DNA from: Planococcus halotolerans
Lineage (GTDB): Bacteria; Bacillota; Bacilli; Bacillales_A; Planococcaceae
Direction of reading: 5' to 3'
Assembly: GCF_003289955.1 (NCBI RefSeq)
Contig: NZ_QLZR01000001.1
Location: forward strand, 1-64,000
DNA: 64,000 nt
Shown here: positions 8,319 to 16,569 of the stretch, in pieces
How the letters are laid out: each line of letters opens with the position of its first letter
How positions within the stretch are numbered: the stretch's first letter is position 1
Notes under the pieces: model-generated
Seen by the model: only the letters and a program-made list of their open reading frames with translations
Database searches by the model: none
Told to the model about the DNA's origin: nothing
Translations under genes and position numbers: made by a program

Positions 8319-9550
8319 TTTATACCCACTTTAATATTATTCGACATTTTTATTAATAATAAAGAAAGAAACACGAAGGTAAGTAATTTCGAAATTAATG
8401 CTCCATCAATCCCCCACATATAAACAAAAGTTAGCAATGATACAACAGACCATCCTAAGATAGGAAGATATATTTTTATAAAGAGGTTTTTCATTGTAGT
8501 TAGATTTATTAGTAAAGACTGATAAGGTCTTACTATATTAAATATTGAAACGGCAACTATTAGAATCAAAGATATTCTATACACTTCATCAGTATTAGTG
8601 TTAAAAATCATTTCGATGGCAATTTTTCCTAGTATAAGGAACGCTAATACTTGAATGACATTAACTATTAAGTTTGCTTTTAATGACTTTTTAAGTAATG
8701 CTCCATTGCTAACCTCTTTATCGAAGAATAAAACTAAAGCTTTTTGGAAAAATTGAGGTATTATTTGAAAGTAATTAGAAATACTTAAAGCAAGGGTATA
8801 ATATCCTATTTGCAATGGTGATAAAAACAAGAATAGAATGAAAGTATCGATACGATACATGGCATTTAACGAGGATTTTATTAAATGATCCCATATTGAA
8901 AAATCTTTTAATTCTAAGAACATCCCTTTAACATCAACTAAAGTTATTGAGATATCTTTTTTTGCAAATCTCTTTTTACTATCGTAGAGCCAATAAATTA
9001 AAGGAACAAAATAACTTAAGAAATATATTAACAAAAATATATTGAGTGAGGGTTTTAAATAAATTACCCCTAAAAGCAAAGTAAAAAATATTTTAAATGC
9101 TATTCCCTGTATAACTACAATTTTTTGTTGGTATGTAACATAATAAAATTCGTATATACTTTGTTGATATATTTTTATAAGTTGGATTAAAGAAATCACC
9201 AAAAAAATTAATGCTAGTTCATTTCCTTTCTCCATAAAAAAATAAGTGCTGATTATGATAATTAAAAGTAACAAAACAATGAAGCGAAAAATCCAAAATA
9301 AGGAAAAAACTTGGTAGTACATCGCAAGATTTTTTTGGATTTTATTTATTTCTTTTAACAAATATGTTTCAGGTGAAAAAGCTAAGTACGCTATAAAAAC
9401 AAATACTCCTGTAGCTATCCCTATTTTGCCAACAACTTCTGTACCAAAAAGATTTGTAACTACTACCAAAACCAACATTTCAAAAATAGTTTTAAATAAT
9501 AAGTCTATAGATGAAAGAGTAGTAAGATTGAGTATTTTTTTTTCATTCAT
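8315..9550 (-). CDS. wzx: Polysaccharide flippase (Wzx-like, MOP superfamily)
   Basis: A 411-residue integral membrane protein with about 12 predicted helices. It begins with the cytoplasmic stretch MNEKKILNLTTLSSIDLLFKTIFEML common in Wzx proteins, and includes LALSISNYFQIIPQFFQKALVLFF in the middle. Family members move undecaprenyl-diphosphate-linked repeat units across the membrane. It is placed directly upstream of wzy in transcription order with a 4-nt overlap. A second, more conserved MOP exporter lies at 44.7-46.2 kb and probably serves a different polymer. Confidence 0.85.
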   Translation of the reverse strand: MNEKKILNLTTLSSIDLLFKTIFEMLVLVVVTNLFGTEVVGKIGIATGVFVFIAYLAFSPETYLLKEINKIQKNLAMYYQVFSLFWIFRFIVLLLLIIIISTYFFMEKGNELALIFLVISLIQLIKIYQQSIYEFYYVTYQQKIVVIQGIAFKIFFTLLLGVIYLKPSLNIFLLIYFLSYFVPLIYWLYDSKKRFAKKDISITLVDVKGMFLELKDFSIWDHLIKSSLNAMYRIDTFILFLFLSPLQIGYYTLALSISNYFQIIPQFFQKALVLFFDKEVSNGALLKKSLKANLIVNVIQVLAFLILGKIAIEMIFNTNTDEVYRISLILIVAVSIFNIVRPYQSLLINLTTMKNLFIKIYLPILGWSVVSLLTFVYMWGIDGALISKLLTFVFLSLLLIKMSNNIKVGIK

Positions 9551-9565
9551 TATTTACCTCTTTTA

Positions 9566-10690
9566 TTATTTATTCCACACTTTTTTATTTATATATTCAG
9601 TATATGAGAGTATAATTCTCAAAACTTTTTCTGAAACATTCGGCATACTATAATCTTGTACTTTTCTTAAAGTATTCTCACTTTGTGTTTGTAAAACTTC
9701 TAGACCCTGCAGTATTCTCAATTTCTCTAATCCAACCATCATAACTGCAGCTTCTTCCATCGCTTCTGGACGTTCATGTGCCTCCCTAATGTTAAGGGCC
9801 TTAAATCCAAGAATAGAAGATTCTTCACTTATTGTTCCACTGTCACTAAGAACAGCTTTCGCCTTCATTTGAAGTTTTACATAATCATTGAACCCAAGGG
9901 GTTTCATCGTTTTGATCAATGAATTAAATTTAATTCCTGTAGAATTAATCATTTTCTGAGTTCTAGGATGAGTACTAATAATTATAGGCATACCATATTG
10001 ATCTGCAATCGCATTTAGACTCTCACACAAATCCATAAAGTTCTTTTTGGAACTGATATTTTCTTCTCGATGAGCAGATACTATAAAATAATTATCTTCT
10101 TTAAGATTCAATTTCTCGATTATATTCGATTTCTCAATATCTTTTTTTCTTGTATAAAGAACTTCAAACATAGGACTCCCTGTTTTAATAATTCGGTCTG
10201 CCGGCAAACCTTCTCTTAAGAGATATTCTCTGGCAATATCACTGTACGTTAAGTTAATATCAGCTGTGTGATCCACAATTTTACGATTCGTTTCTTCAGG
10301 AACACGTTGATCGAAGCATCTGTTTCCAGCTTCCATATGGAAGATTGGAATCTGTCTTCTCTTTGCGGCAATTGCACACAGACAGCTGTTTGTGTCACCA
10401 AGTACTAACAACGCTTCAGGTTTGACTTCTTCTAAAATCGGATCAATTTTCACAAGAATGTTACCGATTGTTTCAACAGCCGTTCCGTTCGCTGCATTTA
10501 AGAAATAATCCGGTTTTCTTAAGTTAAAATCCTCGAAGAAAACTTCATTCAATTCATAATCATAATTTTGTCCCGTATGTACAAGAATATGTTCAATTGC
10601 ATTTGACTCTTCCAATTTATTAATAACTGCTGAAAGCCTGATGATTTCTGGCCTAGTACCTACAACAGTCATTACCTTTAACTTTTTCAT
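9566..10690 (-). CDS. capG: UDP-N-acetyl-L-fucosamine synthesis epimerase (CapG/FnlC, WecB family)
   Basis: A 374-residue non-hydrolysing C2-epimerase of the WecB fold. It has MTVVGTRPEIIRLSAVI at the N-terminus, HTGQNYDYELNEVFFEDF, GDTNSCLCAI, SAHREENIS and DSGTISEESSILGF. Immediately following capF and capE in transcription order, it matches the third enzyme of the Staphylococcus-type CapE-CapF-CapG pathway, which epimerises the talosamine derivative to UDP-L-FucNAc. A generic UDP-GlcNAc 2-epimerase (MnaA) is the alternative, but gene order favours CapG. Only 2 nt separate it from capF. Confidence 0.9.
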   Translation of the reverse strand: MKKLKVMTVVGTRPEIIRLSAVINKLEESNAIEHILVHTGQNYDYELNEVFFEDFNLRKPDYFLNAANGTAVETIGNILVKIDPILEEVKPEALLVLGDTNSCLCAIAAKRRQIPIFHMEAGNRCFDQRVPEETNRKIVDHTADINLTYSDIAREYLLREGLPADRIIKTGSPMFEVLYTRKKDIEKSNIIEKLNLKEDNYFIVSAHREENISSKKNFMDLCESLNAIADQYGMPIIISTHPRTQKMINSTGIKFNSLIKTMKPLGFNDYVKLQMKAKAVLSDSGTISEESSILGFKALNIREAHERPEAMEEAAVMMVGLEKLRILQGLEVLQTQSENTLRKVQDYSMPNVSEKVLRIILSYTEYINKKVWNK

Positions 10691-10692
10691 CC

Positions 10693-11805
10693 TTATACCT
10701 CCAAATAATGAGTGTCTGGCTTTTTGAGATCAAAGCTTTCATTTACCCACATAACTGTGACCAAATCTGTTTCTCCTACATTTACGATTGAATGTGTATA
10801 GCCTGTCGGAATATCTAAGACCTGGAGTTTGTCGCCATTTACGTAGTATTCGATAATCTCTTCTGATTCAATATTTCTGAATCTTATTAAACCGTTGCCA
10901 CTTACCACTAGGAACTTTTCATTTTTAGTATGATGCCAATGATTCCCTTTAGTAATACCGGGCTTAGATATATTAACCGATACCTGGCCACGGTCTGGTG
11001 TGCGGAGGAACTCAGTAAAGGAACCGCGATTATCAACATTCATCTTTAAATCATAAGAGAATTTATCTTCAGGCAAGAAACTTAAATATGTACTGTACAA
11101 CTTCTTCGTTAAGTCATCGCTCATTTTTGGAACAGCCAGAGAGGTTCTGCTTTCTTTAAAGCTTCGAATGCGGTCAGCTAAATCGCCTAACTTAATCTTA
11201 TGAGTAACTGGTACAACGCCAAATGTTCGATTGATGGTTGGATTTCCTTCCAAAGCTCTCAGAAACTCTACCATGACATCATCAATGTAAGCCAACTCCA
11301 GAACAGCTGCAGGATTGTTTACTTGGATATCTATATCTCTCGAGACATTATGACAGAACGTAGCAACTACTGTATTGTAATTTGGTTTGCTCCATTTACC
11401 AAACAAATTTGGCAGCCTGTATACAAATACCTTTGCACCTGTTTCTTTTGAATAGGCAAATAATTCATCTTCCCCAGCTTTTTTGCTCAAGCCATACGGA
11501 TTATCTTTTTCCGCTTGAATTGAAGAAGTGATTAATACGGGAGCTTTATTTTTATTTTTCATTAGAAACTGGAGAAGCTGAGAAGTTAAGCCTTGATTCC
11601 CTTCCATAAATTCACTTTCATTTTGAGGACGGTTAACGCCTGCTAGATGAAATACAAAATCACAATTTGTAGTGAATTTTTCAAGGTCTTCTAAAGAGTT
11701 ATCTCTATTATATAGATATAACTCCTCATGCCCATGATTTCTTAATTCTGCCACCAAATTCTTACCGACAAATCCGTTCGCACCTGTCACTAAAATTTTC
11801 GTCAT
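10693..11805 (-). CDS. capF: Bifunctional epimerase/reductase CapF
   Basis: A 370-residue two-domain protein. Residues 1-250 form an SDR domain (ILVTGANGFVGKNLVAEL and the Y-x3-K motif NPYGLSKKAGED). Residues 255-370 form a cupin with metal-binding histidines in KGNHWHHTKNEKFLVVSG. In CapF the cupin epimerises C3 of the CapE product and the SDR domain reduces C4 with NADPH, giving UDP-N-acetyl-6-deoxy-L-talosamine. Domain order and length match the family. Start overlaps the end of capE by 4 nt (ATGA), showing tight coupling. Confidence 0.95.
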   Translation of the reverse strand: MTKILVTGANGFVGKNLVAELRNHGHEELYLYNRDNSLEDLEKFTTNCDFVFHLAGVNRPQNESEFMEGNQGLTSQLLQFLMKNKNKAPVLITSSIQAEKDNPYGLSKKAGEDELFAYSKETGAKVFVYRLPNLFGKWSKPNYNTVVATFCHNVSRDIDIQVNNPAAVLELAYIDDVMVEFLRALEGNPTINRTFGVVPVTHKIKLGDLADRIRSFKESRTSLAVPKMSDDLTKKLYSTYLSFLPEDKFSYDLKMNVDNRGSFTEFLRTPDRGQVSVNISKPGITKGNHWHHTKNEKFLVVSGNGLIRFRNIESEEIIEYYVNGDKLQVLDIPTGYTHSIVNVGETDLVTVMWVNESFDLKKPDTHYLEV

Positions 11806-12827
11806 TGAGTAACACCCATTTTTGCCAGTTCTTCCTTAACAACATCTAGTGTGAGTAGTAATTCTTTAATTTCCTGCATTGATAAACGATGCGTGTTGTG
11901 AGAGTTGTACTCCCATCCTTCTGAAATCTCTTCTTCGCCTTCAGTGAAGTACTTATTGTAGTTCAAGTCACGGTTATCAGCCGGTATGCGATAATAGCCG
12001 CCCATATCCGTAGCTACAGCCATTTCTTCTCGCGTGAGAAGAGTTTCATATAGTTTTTCACCATGGCGAGTACCGATAACTTCAATCGGGTTATCGACTT
12101 TAAATAGTTCTTTTAGTGCCTGAGCGAGTTCTCCAATCGTGGAAGCTGGAGCTTTTTGAACAAAGATGTCACCTTGATTCGAGTTTAAGAAAGCAAAGAG
12201 GACTAGTTCAACTGCATCCTCCAACGACATTAGATACCTTGTCATTTCTGGATCTGTAATTGTTAATGGTTTGTCGGCTTTAATCTGATCAATGAAAAGA
12301 GGAATAACTGATCCTCGTGAAGCCATAACATTACCATAACGTGTACCACTAATATTGGTATCGTCAACACTTACAGTTCTCGATTTTGCGACAGTAACTT
12401 TCTCCATCATCGCTTTTGAAATCCCCATAGCATTTATTGGATAAACAGCTTTATCGGTTGAAAGACATATAACTTTTTTTACATTATTTTGTATTGCAGC
12501 ATTTAGTACATTTTCAGTTCCCAGTACGTTCGTTTTAACTGCTTCCATAGGGAAGAATTCACATGAGGGAACCTGTTTTAGGGCAGCGGCGTGGAAAACA
12601 TAATCTACATTGTTCATTGCTACATTAATACTGTTGATATCTCTTACATCACCAATATAATATTTGACTTTAGGATTATTTAGTCTCTTTCTAATATCTT
12701 CTTGCTTTTTTTCATCTCTCGAAAATAAGCGAATTTCTTTTATATCTGTATCTAAAAATCTGGTTAATACAGCATTTCCGAATGATCCTGTCCCGCCAGT
12801 TATTAATAAGGTCTTATCTTTAAACAA
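11802..12827 (-). CDS. capE: UDP-GlcNAc 4,6-dehydratase (5-inverting) CapE
   Basis: 341 residues when started at the TTG giving (M)FKDKTLLITGGTGSFGN, the usual family N-terminus. A GGGGG Shine-Dalgarno-like run lies 9 nt upstream. An in-frame ATG at 12875 would add 16 residues not seen in the family and overlap the previous gene by 29 nt. The glycine motif GGTGSFG and the M-x3-K active-site motif in PINAMGISKAMMEK (Met replacing the usual SDR Tyr) identify an inverting dehydratase of the FlaA1/CapE group. It commits UDP-GlcNAc to UDP-FucNAc synthesis in the cytoplasm. Confidence 0.93.
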   Translation of the reverse strand: MFKDKTLLITGGTGSFGNAVLTRFLDTDIKEIRLFSRDEKKQEDIRKRLNNPKVKYYIGDVRDINSINVAMNNVDYVFHAAALKQVPSCEFFPMEAVKTNVLGTENVLNAAIQNNVKKVICLSTDKAVYPINAMGISKAMMEKVTVAKSRTVSVDDTNISGTRYGNVMASRGSVIPLFIDQIKADKPLTITDPEMTRYLMSLEDAVELVLFAFLNSNQGDIFVQKAPASTIGELAQALKELFKVDNPIEVIGTRHGEKLYETLLTREEMAVATDMGGYYRIPADNRDLNYNKYFTEGEEEISEGWEYNSHNTHRLSMQEIKELLLTLDVVKEELAKMGVTQ

Positions 12828-12846
12828 TGAAATTAACCCCCAGGTC

Positions 12847-14055
12847 TTATGTAATTGAAGAAATATGATCTTCAATTAAATCGACTGATTTTTTTACATT
12901 ATAATTTTCTTTCATATACCTTGATCCATTTAACCCCATTTTTTTTAAATCTTTAGGATTATTAATCATATAAGATAATTTGTTATTAAAATCATTTAAG
13001 TCTCCTGCTAAAGCTGTTTTACCGCTTTTTGAATTAATAATCATATCACCAAAATCAGTGTTCTGATCAATAGCTGCTAATACAGGAAGTTGCTTCTCGA
13101 AATATGACAATACTCTAGAAGGGAAGTTGGGTATAGTGAATCGTTTATCAAGAAAAACTAAACCAATGTCAGCTTCCAACAACATACTTTCATATTCATC
13201 ACGAGGAAGTGAATCTAAGAGTAATACATTTTTTAAATCTTTTTTTGAAATATAGTCATTAATTTTTTCTTTTTCTGTTCCCCGACCAACCAACAAAAAG
13301 AAGATATCTGTCGAACTTTTATGTGAGCCAAGTATCTCACAAAGAAAATCAATACCTTGAGGCTTCCCCATGTTCCCCCCGTATACAGCCAGTTTTGCTG
13401 ATAAAGGGATGTGGTACTTATCTCTAAAATTCAAAGCCGGTGTTTCAAAATGTTCATTAATTTTTTTTGTATTAGGGAAAATCCTTATTTTATCTGAACT
13501 AATATCTTTATTTTGTTTTAGTAGATATGCTTTGTTTGCCTCTGACATGACTCCTATCACAGAAGCAGTACTGTACAAATCTCTTTCCTTAGATTTGAAA
13601 TAATAATAAGCAGGATGTTTCTTTGAAAGAATTCCTATGTCCAATGCATTCTGCGGAAAAATATCTTTTAGCATTAAATACGAGGGGCAATCATAATATT
13701 TCATTGCCCACTTCACAATTGAAGCGATGGTTACTGGGGGAGACTCAAATAATATCAAATCATATTCTTTATGATTCAAATGGTCTTTTATAGCTTTTTT
13801 CATCTGGTATTGCATTAGAAAAATGGTTATCCCCTTTTCCAAAATACCAACGTCATAGAGGTTTCCTGTAACTACTCGGAGAACTTTCATACCTCTTTCA
13901 ATTGATATAGAAGTTTCATTAGTTTTCTTCTTCTCTTCTGAGACTACAACGGTTACCTGATGATTTTGATTAGTGAGTTCTTCTGCTAAATCTGTATAGA
14001 TTGTAGAACTTTCCTGAGCTTTTGGAAAAGACGTAGAAATATAAAGTATTTTCAT
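12847..14055 (-). CDS. Glycosyltransferase, WbuB-like (probable FucNAc transferase)
   Basis: A 402-residue GT4-type enzyme beginning MKILYISTSFPKAQESSTIYTDLAEEL. It carries LMLKDIFPQNALDIGIL and AVYGGNMGKPQGIDFL, patterns found in WbuB-like transferases that accompany UDP-L-FucNAc genes. In this cluster it directly precedes capE-capF-capG in transcription order, so transfer of FucNAc to the lipid-linked acceptor is the likely role. Specificity is inference from family and neighbourhood. The C-terminal domain has the GT4 donor region (FPSRVLSYFEKQLPVLA). Confidence 0.8.
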   Translation of the reverse strand: MKILYISTSFPKAQESSTIYTDLAEELTNQNHQVTVVVSEEKKKTNETSISIERGMKVLRVVTGNLYDVGILEKGITIFLMQYQMKKAIKDHLNHKEYDLILFESPPVTIASIVKWAMKYYDCPSYLMLKDIFPQNALDIGILSKKHPAYYYFKSKERDLYSTASVIGVMSEANKAYLLKQNKDISSDKIRIFPNTKKINEHFETPALNFRDKYHIPLSAKLAVYGGNMGKPQGIDFLCEILGSHKSSTDIFFLLVGRGTEKEKINDYISKKDLKNVLLLDSLPRDEYESMLLEADIGLVFLDKRFTIPNFPSRVLSYFEKQLPVLAAIDQNTDFGDMIINSKSGKTALAGDLNDFNNKLSYMINNPKDLKKMGLNGSRYMKENYNVKKSVDLIEDHISSIT

Positions 14056-14057
14056 TT

Positions 14058-15218
14058 TTAAACCCTCATCTTTATATCGGCTGCCACTTTAATTGTATCC
14101 ACAACTCTTTTTACATCGACCGAATTTAAAGTTGAATAAAGTGGCAAAGAAAGAATTTCATTAAACCATGATTCGGTGTTATTTAGCTCAACATTATTTT
14201 TGTACGAGCTATAGGCTGTCATCATATGAACAGGTATAAAGTGCACACTGGTTCCAATTTTATGTTCTGCTAAATATTCAATTAACTGATCTCTAGTTAA
14301 ACTGAATTCATTTGTAACCCTTACAATAAGTAGGTGCCATGCATGTTTGGTAGTATGGGAATTCACTCGTTGAAGCTCTAAACCTTTAATTTGAGACAGT
14401 TCTTCGATATAAGTTTTTACAAGTTTTTCCCGCTTATTTTGCATAATATTTAATCGATCTAATTGAACTAACCCAAGTGCTGCTTGCAAATCAAACATAT
14501 TATATTTATAACCCGGCTCTTCAATATCATACATCCACGAACCGCCTTTGCCATAACGATTCCAAGCATTTTTACTCATACCATGGGTTATGAGTACTCT
14601 TGCGCGATCTGCAATCTCTTTACTATCTGTAACGAGCATGCCACCTTCACCGGTAGCAAGGTTTTTAGTAGCATAAAAACTATAAGAAACCGCTCCCTGA
14701 GGTTTATGACCTATGCGATTCCCTTTATATTCTGTATAGATTGCGTGCGCTGCATCCTCTGAGACAAATAAGCCGTGCTTATTTGCTATTTCATAAATTT
14801 TATCTAAGTCACATGCTTGACCAGCGTAATGGACGGGTACAATAGCTTTTGTATTGGCATTAACCTTTTCTTCAATTTTATTTGCGTCGATTAAGCCTGT
14901 TTCAGGATCAATATCAACAAAAACCGGAGTTGCTCCAACATGCAAAATTGTATTGACTGAAGCAGCAAATGTCATAGAAGTTGTAATAACTTCATCACCA
15001 GGTCCTACACCGGCTGCAATAAGAGCTATATGAAGTGCGGCTGTACACGAATTCATCGCTACAGCATATTTTGCCCCGACGTATTCTGCAAACTTCTCTT
15101 CAAACTCAATTGTTTTCGGTCCTTTTGCCAACCAACCTGACTCTAATGTATCTACCACTTCTTTTATTTCAGCCTCTGTAATATCCGGTAAGTAGTAAGG
15201 TATAAATTTTTCAGTCAT
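14058..15218 (-). CDS. Sugar-nucleotide aminotransferase (DegT/DnrJ/EryC1, PglE-like)
   Basis: A 386-residue PLP enzyme. It has the N-terminal IPYYLPDITEAEIKEVVDTL, the NSCTAALHIAL cofactor-binding turn, EDAAHA with the aspartate-region motif, and SFYATKNLATGEGGM containing the internal-aldimine lysine. Family members transaminate 4-keto-6-deoxy nucleotide sugars. With the retaining 4,6-dehydratase at 16.6-18.4 kb it would make UDP-4-amino-4,6-dideoxy-GlcNAc, the precursor of N,N'-diacetylbacillosamine. It is followed in the operon by the WbuB-like gene (2 nt) and preceded by a GNAT gene (4 nt). Confidence 0.9.
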   Translation of the reverse strand: MTEKFIPYYLPDITEAEIKEVVDTLESGWLAKGPKTIEFEEKFAEYVGAKYAVAMNSCTAALHIALIAAGVGPGDEVITTSMTFAASVNTILHVGATPVFVDIDPETGLIDANKIEEKVNANTKAIVPVHYAGQACDLDKIYEIANKHGLFVSEDAAHAIYTEYKGNRIGHKPQGAVSYSFYATKNLATGEGGMLVTDSKEIADRARVLITHGMSKNAWNRYGKGGSWMYDIEEPGYKYNMFDLQAALGLVQLDRLNIMQNKREKLVKTYIEELSQIKGLELQRVNSHTTKHAWHLLIVRVTNEFSLTRDQLIEYLAEHKIGTSVHFIPVHMMTAYSSYKNNVELNNTESWFNEILSLPLYSTLNSVDVKRVVDTIKVAADIKMRV

Positions 15219-15222
15219 AAAG

Positions 15223-15942
15223 TTATCCCCTTCTTGGCCAATAATGATATATTGACGTTTTAGAAATTAAGTTAAAACCCTTTTTTTGATAAAAATTAAT
15301 TGCTTGCAGATTATCTATTTGAGTACCTACATAAATTTTTTCAAGTTTTTCCTCAAGGCAATAATAATGGAGAGATTTTAATAATTTTGTTCCAATACCT
15401 TTACCCTGAGCTTTCTCATTAAGTGAAATTAATTCAATAACCACATTTTTATTCTCTTTGATGGAGAACAATAAAAAACCAAGTGTTTCTTCATCTTCTT
15501 TAGCAACTACAAAAAATTTATCAGGATTATTGAATGAGTTATTAACCCAATTAAAATAGATTTTCCCACTAAAACTTGGGTCAAGATTTGGATCGTTAAA
15601 AAATCTCGAGTAATTAAAAGATTTATTACTTATTTCTGAAATTGCTTTATTAACTTGAAAATTGTTTTTTGCACAATAATAAAGTTCAGCATTGTTTAAG
15701 CTAACTTCCATTTCGAACTGAATATTTATATCTACTAAAAAAGCATCACTATGAGAACCTATTAAGACGTTATTTGCCGGATGATTATTTGTGTTATTTA
15801 TCACAACGAATTCATAATCTTGAGTGGACGCAACCAATTCTTCAAACTCTATTTTGTTTAATGGATTATATATAGTAATTTTCGCTGTTTTAACTCCAAA
15901 GTAATTTGTATCCCACGCTAATTCCTCAAATTCAAAATTCAT
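15223..15942 (-). CDS. GNAT-family N-acetyltransferase, probable amino-sugar acylase
   Basis: 239 residues from the ATG giving MNFEFEELAWDTNYFG. AAAGAGG sits 8 nt upstream, so this start is preferred over an upstream ATG at 15972. The N-terminal half resembles the extra domain of WecD-like amino-sugar acetyltransferases (LAWDTNYFGVKTAKI). The C-terminal half is a GNAT fold with the acetyl-CoA loop EKAQGKGIGTKLLKSL and the closing INFYQKKGFNLISKTSIYHYW. Its place between aminotransferase and phosphoglycosyltransferase suggests it acylates the 4-amino sugar. This would replace the left-handed beta-helix PglD used in Campylobacter. It overlaps the upstream gene by 11 nt. Confidence 0.82.
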   Translation of the reverse strand: MNFEFEELAWDTNYFGVKTAKITIYNPLNKIEFEELVASTQDYEFVVINNTNNHPANNVLIGSHSDAFLVDINIQFEMEVSLNNAELYYCAKNNFQVNKAISEISNKSFNYSRFFNDPNLDPSFSGKIYFNWVNNSFNNPDKFFVVAKEDEETLGFLLFSIKENKNVVIELISLNEKAQGKGIGTKLLKSLHYYCLEEKLEKIYVGTQIDNLQAINFYQKKGFNLISKTSIYHYWPRRG

Positions 15943-16543
15943 TTTTAACATCCTCTTTAGTAGTGAAAACATTTTTCCTGAAAATTACAGTCTGTATAGT
16001 TTTTAAAATGATTTTTACATCGAACAAAATTGATACGTTACGTGAGTAAAATACATCGTTCTTTTTTCTTTCCGACCAATCAATAGAATTCCTAAAATAT
16101 GCTTGGTTATAACCTGTTACTCCTGGTAAAACCGAAAGTTTTTCTTTTTCTTCTTCTGTATATTGATTAATATGCTCAGGAAGGTCGGGTCTTGGACCAA
16201 CTATACTCATACTCCCTAAAAAAACATTGATTATTTGTGGTAACTCATCAATACTTGTTTTCCTAAAAAAACTTCCTGATTTTAAGAGGCGGGAATCGTT
16301 TTCTGCACTAAATGTTGACCCATCTTCATTCCTTAGATCAGGAGCATTTACTTTCATAGTCCTAAATTTAAACATTCGATAAGTGGCTCCGTTTTTACCT
16401 AACCGTTCGGCATTATAAAAGATAGGTCCCTTATCTTCCAACTTTATAATTATTCCTACACACAAAATTACTAATAATAAAAATGGCATGAAGATTAGAG
16501 AAATAAAAAAATCAGATATCCTTTTGATGTAATTTTTGTACAC
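15932..16543 (-). CDS. Phosphoglycosyltransferase initiating capsule synthesis (PglC-like, monotopic)
   Basis: A 203-residue small monotopic phosphoglycosyltransferase. It has one N-terminal re-entrant hydrophobic helix (FFISLIFMPFLLLVILCVGI), then FKFRTMKVNAP, the catalytic Asp-Glu dyad in RKTSIDELPQI, and SIVGPRPDLPEH. Its length fits PglC rather than the longer WcaJ/WbaP class. Such enzymes transfer a phosphosugar, often diacetylbacillosamine phosphate, to undecaprenyl phosphate. With PglF-, PglE- and acetyltransferase-type neighbours it very likely starts the repeat unit with a bacillosamine-type sugar. It ends inside the GNAT gene. Confidence 0.9.
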   Translation of the reverse strand: MYKNYIKRISDFFISLIFMPFLLLVILCVGIIIKLEDKGPIFYNAERLGKNGATYRMFKFRTMKVNAPDLRNEDGSTFSAENDSRLLKSGSFFRKTSIDELPQIINVFLGSMSIVGPRPDLPEHINQYTEEEKEKLSVLPGVTGYNQAYFRNSIDWSERKKNDVFYSRNVSILFDVKIILKTIQTVIFRKNVFTTKEDVKNEF

Positions 16544-16569
16544 ATTACTTCATTCCATTCGCATAAAAT

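Noticed and set aside
12828-12875. Upstream ATG start for capE
   Set aside because: It would add 16 residues absent from the family and overlap the previous gene; the TTG at 12827 gives the standard N-terminus.
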